DNA of 48,741 nucleotides from the NCBI GenBank assembly GCA_021736785.1, contig JAIPFF010000042.1, positions 1 to 48,741 on the forward strand, written 5' to 3'. How positions within the stretch are numbered: position 1 is the first letter of the stretch; the number at the start of each line of letters is the position of its first letter. A model generated the notes under the pieces. That model had not been told where the DNA came from, ran no database searches, and saw nothing but the letters and a program-made list of their open reading frames with translations. Shown piece by piece: positions 9,769-16,611 of this stretch. A program made the translations under genes and the position numbers. The stretch comes from Thiohalocapsa sp. Lineage in GTDB: Bacteria; Pseudomonadota; Gammaproteobacteria; Chromatiales; Chromatiaceae.

Positions 9769-10368
9769 TCAGACCTTGATGCCGTGACCCGCCAACTGGC
9801 GCCGAACGATGGGGTCGGTCCTGTTCTTGGACGTGGCCGCCTTCATGAAAACGACGACACGGTCGATGTCGCGGATCACGCCGAGCAGCACTTCGCGGTC
9901 CGGATACAGCGTCTTCAGCGACTCGAACGCCAGGTCCATCAGGTGCTCGTCGGCGCGGGCGATACCGACCGCATAGGCCAAGCCGCATGCCAGCCCCGGG
10001 TGGCGGTGATGAATGCGGCCCGCGAATCCCCGCCAGGAATCGACCCAGCCCTGCCACTCCATCTGCGACACGCCGACCTTGCTGGTGCGCAGGTAGAGGA
10101 CCACTTTGACGAATTCCTCCTGCCAGTTCCACGGGGCGGCGCCGGTCTGCTTGCGCAGCCGCTCGACCACGCGTTGGTGGTAATGCCGGCAGTGCTCGCA
10201 CTGGTAATACAGGGCCAGCGCGTAGGCCATGTACTCACGGTCGAGCTCACTGAGCGTGAAGGGATCCGACTCACCCGGCGCCCCCGAAAACGTGTGCGCA
10301 TGCAGTTCGTTGAGCACGTCGTTGAACGGCCGCCCCTGGATGGACTCTCGTACGGCTTGACCCGTCAC
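9769..10368 (-). CDS. AhpD/carboxymuconolactone decarboxylase-like protein
   Basis: A 199-residue all-helical protein with YQCEHCRHYHQRVVERL, which matches the CxxC...H active-site pattern of AhpD-like alkylhydroperoxidase and carboxymuconolactone decarboxylase proteins. The rest has no catalytic motif that identifies a substrate. The GTG at 10368 is chosen because a perfect GAGGAA Shine-Dalgarno lies six bases upstream; a longer frame starting with TTG at 10398 would place that site inside the gene. A redox or peroxidase role is inferred only from the CxxC motif. The gene stands alone, with a bidirectional terminator separating it from mrp upstream. Confidence 0.6.
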   Translation of the reverse strand: MTGQAVRESIQGRPFNDVLNELHAHTFSGAPGESDPFTLSELDREYMAYALALYYQCEHCRHYHQRVVERLRKQTGAAPWNWQEEFVKVVLYLRTSKVGVSQMEWQGWVDSWRGFAGRIHHRHPGLACGLAYAVGIARADEHLMDLAFESLKTLYPDREVLLGVIRDIDRVVVFMKAATSKNRTDPIVRRQLAGHGIKV

Positions 10369-10490
10369 TGTGGATTCCTCGGTATTTAATATTAGCAATG
10401 ACGAATATTATGGCCGGCCGTGCTGCACTGCAACACGGGTACTTGTAAGGTTGATCGGTGTCACGAAAATCCCTGCCGCGGCGCCAACGA

Positions 10491-10516
10491 AAAACCCCGG
10501 CTGTTGCCGGGGTTTT
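10491..10516 (-). terminator. Bidirectional intrinsic terminator after mrp
   Basis: A perfect 11-bp inverted repeat (AAAACCCCGGC at 10491-10501 and GCCGGGGTTTT at 10506-10516) with a four-base loop. It lies 25 bp after the mrp stop on the minus strand; the A and T tracts make it usable from both sides. Confidence 0.88.
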
Positions 10517-10541
10517 GCGGGAAGGCCGACGGCGGCGGCGA

Positions 10542-11633
10542 CTAGTTGTTCTGGATAACGATGCGAGGGAATTTCGCGGCGTAGTCCTTGGCCTGCAGCG
10601 ACAGCTTCGCGGCCGTCTTGCGCGCGATCTCGCGGTAGATCTCACTGATGCGCGAATCCGGGTCGGCGACGACACTGGGCTTGCCGCCGTCGGTCTCCTC
10701 GCGAATGCTGATGTCGAGCGGCAGCGAGCCCAGCAGGTCGATGCCGTACTGCTCGGACATGGCCGTGCCGCCGCCCTGGCCGAAGATGTGCTCTTCATGG
10801 CCGCACTTGGAGCAGATGTGGATGCTCATGTTCTCGACGATGCCGAGCACGGGCACTTCCACCTTCTGGAACATCTTCAGGCCCTTGCGGGCGTCGAGCA
10901 GAGCGATGTCCTGGGGCGTGGTGACGATGACCGCACCGGAGACCGGCACCTTCTGTGCCAGCGTCAGCTGAGTGTCGCCGGTGCCCGGGGGCAGATCGAT
11001 GACCAGATAGTCGAGGTCGGCCCAGTTGGTGTCGTTCAGCAACTGCTCCAGGGCCTGGGTGACCATCGGGCCGCGCCAGATCATCGGCGTTTCCTCGTCG
11101 ATCAGGAAGCCGATGGACATGGCCTGCAGGTGGTAGCTCGACATCGGCTCCAGGCTATTGCCGTCCTTCGATTCCGGCTTGCCCGTGATGCCCAGCATGC
11201 GCGGTTGCGAGGGGCCGTAAATGTCGGCGTCGAGGATGCCGACCTTCGCGCCTTCCGCCGACAGCGCCAGCGCCAGGTTGACCGCGGTCGTGGACTTGCC
11301 GACGCCGCCCTTGCCGGAGGCGACGGCGATAATGTTCTTGATGTTGTCGATGGGCTTCAGCGACTTCTGCACGGAATGGGATTTGATCTCCCAGCCCACG
11401 TCGACCTGGGCCATGCTGACGCCGTCGACCGCTTCCACCTTCGCCTTCACGGCCTCGGCGATCGCGTCCGCGGCGCCCTTGGCCGGGAAGCCGAGCAGCA
11501 CCTTCACCTTGACCTGGTCGCCCTCGATCTCGATGCCTTTGATCGATTTCGTGGTCACCAGATCCCGGCCCATATGCGGCTCGATGTACTCCTTGATCGC
11601 GGCTTCGATGGTTTCTTTCGTGAGGTCGGACAT
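10542..11633 (-). CDS. mrp: Mrp/ApbC iron-sulfur cluster carrier ATPase
   Basis: P-loop ATPase of the Mrp/NBP35 group that binds and transfers Fe-S clusters in the cytosol. The 363-residue protein has the N-terminal MIP18-like domain (residues about 1-90), the deviant Walker A SGKGGVGKST at 106-115, Walker B in YLVIDLPPGTGD, and the cluster-binding CSKC at C274/C277 before GHEEHIFG. The ATG at 11633 has GGAG seven bases upstream. It is followed by a strong terminator, so it is probably transcribed alone. Confidence 0.96.
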   Translation of the reverse strand: MSDLTKETIEAAIKEYIEPHMGRDLVTTKSIKGIEIEGDQVKVKVLLGFPAKGAADAIAEAVKAKVEAVDGVSMAQVDVGWEIKSHSVQKSLKPIDNIKNIIAVASGKGGVGKSTTAVNLALALSAEGAKVGILDADIYGPSQPRMLGITGKPESKDGNSLEPMSSYHLQAMSIGFLIDEETPMIWRGPMVTQALEQLLNDTNWADLDYLVIDLPPGTGDTQLTLAQKVPVSGAVIVTTPQDIALLDARKGLKMFQKVEVPVLGIVENMSIHICSKCGHEEHIFGQGGGTAMSEQYGIDLLGSLPLDISIREETDGGKPSVVADPDSRISEIYREIARKTAAKLSLQAKDYAAKFPRIVIQNN

Positions 11634-11948
11634 GAGAAAACTCCGTTGTCTGTGGCCGCGGCGTGCAGGGCGTGCCGGAGGGCTCTGGTTATCGCGGGCC
11701 GGCGCGCTCGCGCCGGCGAAATATCGCTGGCCTCGGAACTGGTATCAGTGAACGCTAATTCAAGTTCCCGAAACGGGGGCGACGCCCTTTTCCCTGCGAT
11801 ACTCGTGGGAATGTTGGCTCCAAGCATGAATAAAGCGATCGGGGCGCCGGTGTATCGGGCGCAAGGTGACCCCGGCTTTTTTCCCGGGCGGGAGAGGTGC
11901 GTATAATCGAGCGCTAAATTGCGCGCTTAATCAAGGAAGGAGATCACA
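11634..11948. other. Divergent intergenic region mrp / TAXI gene
   Basis: 315 bp between divergent genes; no coding sequence was recognised. It contains the near-consensus -10 box listed separately, a GC-rich CCCCGG..CCGGG stretch just before it, and a short AGCGC/GCGCT inverted repeat around 11909-11927. Confidence 0.5.
11902..11907 (+). promoter_or_regulatory. Candidate sigma-70 -10 box for the TAXI-BMC unit
   Basis: A perfect TATAAT lies 42 bp before the start at 11949. No good -35 hexamer is seen at 16-18 bp spacing (TTTTCC/TTTCCC-like only), which suggests an activator-dependent or weak promoter. The assignment is by position and consensus only. Confidence 0.5.
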
Positions 11949-13298
11949 ATGCTCGGTGGCGATGATCGCGATAAGACCCGGCGGCGGTCTCGACGCAAGG
12001 GCCGGCTCGAGATCGCCGGGCTATTCGGCGGCAGCGCGCTGATCGCCATCGCCGGCATCCTGGTCGCGCTGCAGTTCGTGAAGCCGGCGCCGCCGAAGAC
12101 CATCACCATCGCCGCCGGCGCCGAGAACGGCGCCTACTTCGGCTACGCCCGCAGGTATGCCGCGGCGCTGGCCGAAAACGGCATCGAGCTGCAAGTGCTT
12201 GCAACCGAAGGCAGCGTCGACAATCTTCGCCGCCTGCTGGACGAGACCGATCCGGTCGACGTCGCGCTGGTGCAGAGCGGTGTCGCCGACGAGGCGCAAA
12301 AGGCCGAGTTGAGCGGCCTCGGCAGTATGTTTTACGAGCCGCTATGGCTTTTGGCGCCTGCCGGCGAGCCGGTCTCGGCGCTGAACACGCTGGCCGGCTC
12401 GCGAATCTGCGTCGGGCCGACGGACAGCGGCTCGCGGTTTCTCGCGCTGCGGCTGCTCGGTGCCAACGGTATCGACGCGGGCAATGCCGAGATCCTCGCC
12501 GAGGATCTGGACACCTGTGCCGAGCAGCTGGCCGATGGGGCGCTCGATTTGATGTTCGCCGTGGGTTCCGCGGATTCGCCGCTGCTGCAGCGCCTGTCGC
12601 GCGACGATGCGCTCACGCTGCAGGATTTGCCGCGCGCCGAGGCTTATGCAAGACGCGACAGCACCCTGTCCGCCCTGACATTGCCGACGGGCGCGCTGGA
12701 TCTCGCGTACAATGTGCCCCGCGAAGATCTGAGCCTGATTGCCGCGACCGCCAACCTCGTCGTGCGCCCCGACATCCATCCCGCGCTGGTGGATCTGCTG
12801 ATCAGGGCGGCCGGCGAAGTACACGGCCGCGGTAGCCTTTTCGCGGAGCCGGGCACGTTCCCGACGCCGCGGCACGGCGATTTCCCGCTCAACGCCGACG
12901 CCGAGCGTTACTACGAGAACGGCCCGCCGTTCCTGCAGCGCTATCTGCCGTTTTGGGCAGCCACGTGGATCGACCGCACCAAGGTCATGCTGGTGCCGCT
13001 GCTGGCGCTGCTGTTTCCGCTGGTCAAGGTACTGCCGCCGGTCTATCGCTGGCGCATTCGCCGGCGGATTCTGCGCTGGTATGTCGAACTGCGCCGGATC
13101 GATAAGGAGGTCGAGGGCGGCGCGCCCGATGCCGAGGCGGTGGAGGCCTACAAGCGCAGGCTCGCGACGATCGAGTCGGACGCGGCGCAGATCGATGTGC
13201 CGGTTTCGTATTCGGACCAACTTTACAATCTGCGGCTGCACATTCGGCTTCTGGCGCAGAAGCTGGAGCGCGTCGGTAACCAAATGCCCATTGCATGA
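11949..13298 (+). CDS. Membrane-anchored TAXI-family (TRAP-type) solute-binding protein
   Basis: 449 residues. After a basic N-terminus comes a membrane helix (about 25-43), then a periplasmic binding domain beginning [24 protein letters not shown], with [10 protein letters not shown] and [14 protein letters not shown], typical of TAXI proteins of TRAP transporters. A second hydrophobic segment (about 338-358) is followed by a strongly basic stretch and a charged, probably helical tail of about 85 residues. The expected topology is inside-outside-inside, which is unusual for a free or lipid-anchored TRAP binding protein. Start ATG at 11949 with a strong AAGGAAGGAG site. Its TGA overlaps the ATG of the next gene by four bases. 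No TRAP permease subunits are nearby, so a receptor role is inferred. Confidence 0.82.
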   Translation: MLGGDDRDKTRRRSRRKGRLEIAGLFGGSALIAIAGILVALQFVKPAPPKTITIAAGAENGAYFGYARRYAAALAENGIELQVLATEGSVDNLRRLLDETDPVDVALVQSGVADEAQKAELSGLGSMFYEPLWLLAPAGEPVSALNTLAGSRICVGPTDSGSRFLALRLLGANGIDAGNAEILAEDLDTCAEQLADGALDLMFAVGSADSPLLQRLSRDDALTLQDLPRAEAYARRDSTLSALTLPTGALDLAYNVPREDLSLIAATANLVVRPDIHPALVDLLIRAAGEVHGRGSLFAEPGTFPTPRHGDFPLNADAERYYENGPPFLQRYLPFWAATWIDRTKVMLVPLLALLFPLVKVLPPVYRWRIRRRILRWYVELRRIDKEVEGGAPDAEAVEAYKRRLATIESDAAQIDVPVSYSDQLYNLRLHIRLLAQKLERVGNQMPIA

Positions 13299-13936
13299 TC
13301 AAGCTCAGGACCTACGTCTTCATCGACTCGCTGCAGCCCCAACTCGCGGAATACATGGCCACGGTCTCGCAGGGCTTCCTGCCGATCCCGGGCGACGCCT
13401 GCCTGTGGGTGGAAGTCTCTCCCGGCATGGCCATTCACCGGCTGACCGACAGCGCCCTGAAGGCCACCCGCGTGCACCTGGCGCAGCAGGTGGTCGAGCG
13501 CGCGTTCGGCTCCATGGTCATCCATCAGCGCGACCAGAGCGACGTGCTGGAGGCGGGTCGCCTGCTGCTGACGCAAATGGGCGCCAAGGAAGACGATCGC
13601 CAAAAGTGCCGCGTGGCCTGGAAGGAGATCATCCGCGCCATGACGCCGGACCATACCGTGCTCATCAACCGGCAGAACCGGCGCGGGTCCATGATCCTGC
13701 CGGGGCAGAGCATGTTCATCCTCGAGACCGAGCCCGCCGGCTACATCGTCTACGCCGCCAATCAGGCCGAGAAGGCCGCCAACATCACGCTGATCGACGT
13801 GCGCGCGGTGGGCGCCTTCGGCCGGTTGACGCTGTCCGGGCGCGAGTCCGACGTGGACGAGGCCGGCGCCGCCGCGGTGGCGGCAGTCGAGGCCTTGTCC
13901 GGTGTGGCGCGGCCGGTGATCTCCCACCAGCACTGA
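13295..13936 (+). CDS. Tandem BMC-domain (BMC-T) microcompartment shell-like protein
   Basis: 213 residues, the usual length of tandem-domain shell proteins. The C-terminal half (about 138-203) has the BMC pattern: [20 protein letters not shown], then [18 protein letters not shown], then [16 protein letters not shown]. The N-terminal half (about 36-95) repeats it: [51 protein letters not shown]. Strands placed before each unit suggest a permuted, EutL- or CsoS1D-like arrangement (inference). Such proteins form trimers that act as pseudohexamer shell tiles. The ATG at 13295 overlaps the TAXI stop (ATGA), so translation is probably coupled. No other shell gene, encapsulated enzyme or EutN-type pentamer gene is in the window. 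Confidence 0.75.
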   Translation: MIKLRTYVFIDSLQPQLAEYMATVSQGFLPIPGDACLWVEVSPGMAIHRLTDSALKATRVHLAQQVVERAFGSMVIHQRDQSDVLEAGRLLLTQMGAKEDDRQKCRVAWKEIIRAMTPDHTVLINRQNRRGSMILPGQSMFILETEPAGYIVYAANQAEKAANITLIDVRAVGAFGRLTLSGRESDVDEAGAAAVAAVEALSGVARPVISHQH

Positions 13937-13967
13937 GCGCGTCGGCCCGGTGCTGCCCGCCCGGTGC

Positions 13968-14966
13968 TTACCGCGCCCCCGGCGGCAGCGGGGCGATCTC
14001 GTACACGTGCGGCCAAAACTTGCCGGTGACGAAGATGCGCCCGGACTCGGCGTCGCAGGCGATGCCGTTCAACACATCCGCTTTCGAGCTGCGCTGGGCG
14101 GACGGCCACAGGTCGCTCAAATCGACATAGCCGAGCACCTGTCCGCTGGCGGGATCGATACGCGCCAGCCGGTCCTGCTGCCAGATGTTGGCCCAGATCT
14201 CGCCGTCGACATACTCGAGCTCGTTCAATCGCGATACCGGCCGACGGTGATCGCGCACCTCGATGGCTCCCGTCTCCCTGCGCAGGACCGGATCGAACAG
14301 GCGCAGCCGCGCCGAGCCGTCGCTGACGATCCACTGCCGAGCGTCGTGGGTGATGCCCCAGCCTTCGCCGTCGTAACGAAAGGTGTCGCGTAGCTGCAGC
14401 GTTTGCGCGTCGTAGATCAGCCCGATGCCGGCGCGCCAAGTGAGCTGAACCACCGTATCCCGCCACGCGACCACCCCCTCGCCGAACAGCCGCCGCGCAA
14501 GGCGCCTGTGCCGCAGCACCCGGCCGGTCTCCAATTCCACCTCGCGCAGGGTCGATCTCCCGTACAGCCCGGTGCTCTCCAGCAGCCGGCCATCGCGATA
14601 GATCAGACCCTGAGTGAACGCGCGGGTGTCGTGGGGGTAGCGCGCGACGACCCGCACCGACTGCGACGGCGCGGCAGGCGGCTCATCCGCCGAGCGATGC
14701 GCCGGCGCGCTCCGCGGCATCAGCCAGCCGCAGGCAGCCCCGAGCAGCAGCGCCCGCCGTTGCCGGGATGCGGGCGTCGCCGGCTCCGGGCACGGGGTCC
14801 GGTTCGGGGTCGGATTTGGGTTCGGGTTCGGATCGGGGTCCGGAGCCGGGGCCGGCCCCGAGGTTGAAGGTTGGCGGAGGTGCCCGATCAGTCGCCGCAG
14901 CCACGGCCGCGGCCGGCGCGGACAAGACTTCGGCGTGCGCGCACCCCCGGAAGCGCAAAGAGTCAA
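13968..14966 (-). CDS. Glutaminyl-peptide cyclotransferase (plant/bacterial QC type)
   Basis: Converts N-terminal glutamine of exported proteins to pyroglutamate. The beta-propeller-like domain starts near residue 105: VVARYPHDTRAFTQGLIYRDG, LLESTGLYGRSTLREVEL, FGEGVVAW, RLNELEYVDGEIWANIWQQD, and DVLNGIACDAESGRIFVTGKFWPHVYEI at the end are family hallmarks. Residues about 60-72 form an Asn/Pro/Asp-rich run, followed by RQRRALLLGAACGWLM, a signal-like hydrophobic segment. The TTG at 14966 is the only usable start seen; it overlaps the preceding stop (TTGA), but no good ribosome site is visible. The long N-terminal extension is odd, and the true start could be a rare codon nearer the hydrophobic segment. 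Confidence 0.85.
   Translation of the reverse strand: MTLCASGGARTPKSCPRRPRPWLRRLIGHLRQPSTSGPAPAPDPDPNPNPNPTPNRTPCPEPATPASRQRRALLLGAACGWLMPRSAPAHRSADEPPAAPSQSVRVVARYPHDTRAFTQGLIYRDGRLLESTGLYGRSTLREVELETGRVLRHRRLARRLFGEGVVAWRDTVVQLTWRAGIGLIYDAQTLQLRDTFRYDGEGWGITHDARQWIVSDGSARLRLFDPVLRRETGAIEVRDHRRPVSRLNELEYVDGEIWANIWQQDRLARIDPASGQVLGYVDLSDLWPSAQRSSKADVLNGIACDAESGRIFVTGKFWPHVYEIAPLPPGAR
14796..14864. repeat. Degenerate hexamer repeat inside the QC gene
   Basis: A run of GGTTCG/GGGTCC-like hexamers on the + strand that encodes the PDPNPNPNPTPN linker on the minus strand. It lies just before the signal-like segment of the cyclotransferase. Confidence 0.7.
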
Positions 14967-15754
14967 TGGCTTGCCCGATCGCGCCGCTCCGTTGGACTTT
15001 GTCGCGGCGTCTGGTCAGATGTTTGGCCGGTCGTGTGGCCGGTCGTGTGGCCGGTCGTGTGGCCGGTCGTGTGGCCGGTCGTGTGGCCGGTGTGCTGGCG
15101 GGAGGGCTGGCCGGACGGGGAGCGCGAGTCGTACCGTTCGCCGCGCAAGTTGCCGCGGCGCAGCGTCCAGTCGCTCAGGAACGCCCGGTGCATACCCGCC
15201 CAGATCAGGATCGGCCCCAGCGCCGGCAGAATCAGATAGCCCAGCTGGTAGGCCACCGCCAGCAGTTCCCGAGAGAGTCCGGCGATGCCCAGTTGCGTCG
15301 CGATCTCCGGGCCGGCGTTGAACGACAGCACCTTCAGCGCCTCGAAATACACGCCCCAGACGACAAACGGCGCTACCAGCGCGATGCCGGCGGCAGCGCG
15401 CCAAAGCTTGCCCGGCCAGGGCGTCGGCGTGGCCAACGTCAGCGCCAGCAGCAGCGGCCAGCCATAGGCATATTGCAGGGCGTTGATCTTGAACATGGGC
15501 TGCGCTTGCGCGCCGGGCGGCAATCGGGCGCCGTCACGGCCGCGGTCGGTGAACTGCAGCAACACGTCGAAACGCGTCCCCCGCTGCTCCACACCGGCAA
15601 TCAGGTCGCCGTGAAAACCACTCAGCAGCCAGTCCGCCGCGGCAGCGACAGGGGCCAGCAGCGCCGGCGCGGCCCAGTACCAAAGCGCGAACACCGGCGC
15701 CAGCCAAAGCAGCGCGTGCAGCAGGAAACGATAATCGCCGAGACGCCCCGCCAT
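14963..15754 (-). CDS. Exosortase H-associated membrane protein
   Basis: 263-residue membrane protein directly downstream of the exosortase. It starts with a hydrophobic helix (LLHALLWLAPVFALWYW), has a periplasmic stretch and then about four more membrane helices (ALQYAYGWPLLLALTLA, IALVAPFVVWGVYFEAL, and LLAVAYQLGYLILPALGPIL). Position and layout match the uncharacterised protein that accompanies H-type exosortases. The ATG at 15754 overlaps the exosortase stop (TGATG), indicating coupling; a GTG three bases earlier is an alternative. The C-terminus after GERYDSRS is a (TGHT)n repeat from the 12-bp tandem array. The longer open frame extending upstream is only the shadow of the exosortase gene. 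Confidence 0.8.
   Translation of the reverse strand: MAGRLGDYRFLLHALLWLAPVFALWYWAAPALLAPVAAAADWLLSGFHGDLIAGVEQRGTRFDVLLQFTDRGRDGARLPPGAQAQPMFKINALQYAYGWPLLLALTLATPTPWPGKLWRAAAGIALVAPFVVWGVYFEALKVLSFNAGPEIATQLGIAGLSRELLAVAYQLGYLILPALGPILIWAGMHRAFLSDWTLRRGNLRGERYDSRSPSGQPSRQHTGHTTGHTTGHTTGHTTGHTTGQTSDQTPRQSPTERRDRASH
15025..15084. repeat. 12-bp tandem repeat, five perfect copies
   Basis: Five perfect copies of GGCCGGTCGTGT with degenerate half-copies on both sides. On the minus strand it encodes the (TGHT)n tail of the exosortase H-associated protein. The unit is a multiple of three, so copy number changes would alter tail length without shifting frame. Confidence 0.97.
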
Positions 15755-16257
15755 CACGCGCTCCCGGTCGGCGCCGGCTCGCCCGCCACCGGCGGCAGCA
15801 TGCGCAGCCACAGCAGGTAAATCACTAGCGCATCCAGCATGATCAGCGCCTGCCAGAGGTACAGGTGCGCCCACTCGAACCAGGTCTCGTTCCACTGCAG
15901 CAAGTAGAACAGAGAGATGATCCGGACCAGATTCAGCGCCTGGATGGCCGCGAACGCGATCACCGTACCGGTCAGCTTCTGCCTCCACGTGGCCGTCGTC
16001 GCGACGATAGCGGCGAACACGACGATCATCGCCTCCACCCCGTTGCAGCCCGGCTGGATACTCACGCCCTGCCCCGTCTCGCGGTTCCACAGCACGATGC
16101 CCTGCGCCGCCACCGTGCTGTCGAAGCTTTGCAGCACAACCGCGCTGACTTTGGCGATACCGGCCGTAAATGGCTGAATCACCAGGCTCTGCACCGGGCC
16201 CAGGAGCTCGATGGTGAAGAGTGCGAGGAGGGTGGTTGCGAAGACCCAAATGGACAT
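15754..16257 (-). CDS. xrtH: Exosortase H (protein-sorting transpeptidase-like membrane enzyme)
   Basis: Multi-pass inner membrane cysteine protease/transpeptidase that processes C-terminal sorting signals of exported proteins. At 167 residues it is a short-type exosortase. The catalytic residues are visible: Cys71 in SIQPGCNGVEAMIVVFAA, Arg112 in ALNLVRIISLFYLL and His131 in FEWAHLYLWQALIM. A membrane helix starts at the N-terminus. The subtype call rests on size, the QPGCNGVEAM context and the coupled partner gene downstream. Start ATG at 16257; no strong ribosome site. No protein with a recognisable C-terminal sorting signal is encoded in the window, so its substrates lie elsewhere. Confidence 0.9.
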   Translation of the reverse strand: MSIWVFATTLLALFTIELLGPVQSLVIQPFTAGIAKVSAVVLQSFDSTVAAQGIVLWNRETGQGVSIQPGCNGVEAMIVVFAAIVATTATWRQKLTGTVIAFAAIQALNLVRIISLFYLLQWNETWFEWAHLYLWQALIMLDALVIYLLWLRMLPPVAGEPAPTGSA

Positions 16258-16611
16258 CGAAGGTTGTCTGCGGCTCTTGGTGGGGAGTCATGCCGCCGAT
16301 GACCGATGCGCGCGGCGGTTTAATATGTGTCCCTGGTATCGGCGGCTGCGGGTCCGGCGTCGAGATCCGGCGTCGAGATCCGGCGCGAGCCCGCCGCGGC
16401 GCCCGCCCGCCGAGCATTCCGGCTCGGTTACTCGGCCTCGTAACGCAGGCCGATGGTTGCTTTGCTCGCGTCCGCGATGGCATCGAACGCTGTCGGCGCG
16501 TCTCGCGCAGAGCCGTTGCAGGATAAACTCAGCATTCGCGCTTGTGTAGTCGTGCCGCGGAATCGAGAGCGGTGAGCTCGTCGCGGCGCTGAATACGGAG
16601 ATGGAGGAAAG
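16258..16611. other. Divergent intergenic region xrtH / SPINDLY-type gene
   Basis: 354 bp between divergent genes with no recognised gene. It contains the 13-bp duplication at 16354-16379. Base composition falls towards 16611, where a GGAGGAAAG site precedes the next start. Promoters for both directions probably lie here, but no convincing hexamer pair was found. Confidence 0.45.
16354..16387. repeat. 13-bp tandem duplication
   Basis: Two perfect copies of CCGGCGTCGAGAT (16354-16366, 16367-16379) followed by a partial third copy. Located between xrtH and the SPINDLY-type transferase gene. Confidence 0.9.

Noticed and set aside
15025-15084. CRISPR-like array
   Set aside because: The 12-bp units are contiguous with no spacers and lie inside a gene, so it is a simple tandem repeat.
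14963-16483. 506-residue frame covering the exosortase region
   Set aside because: Its first half is a shadow of exosortase H; the true gene begins at the ATG overlapping the exosortase stop (15754).
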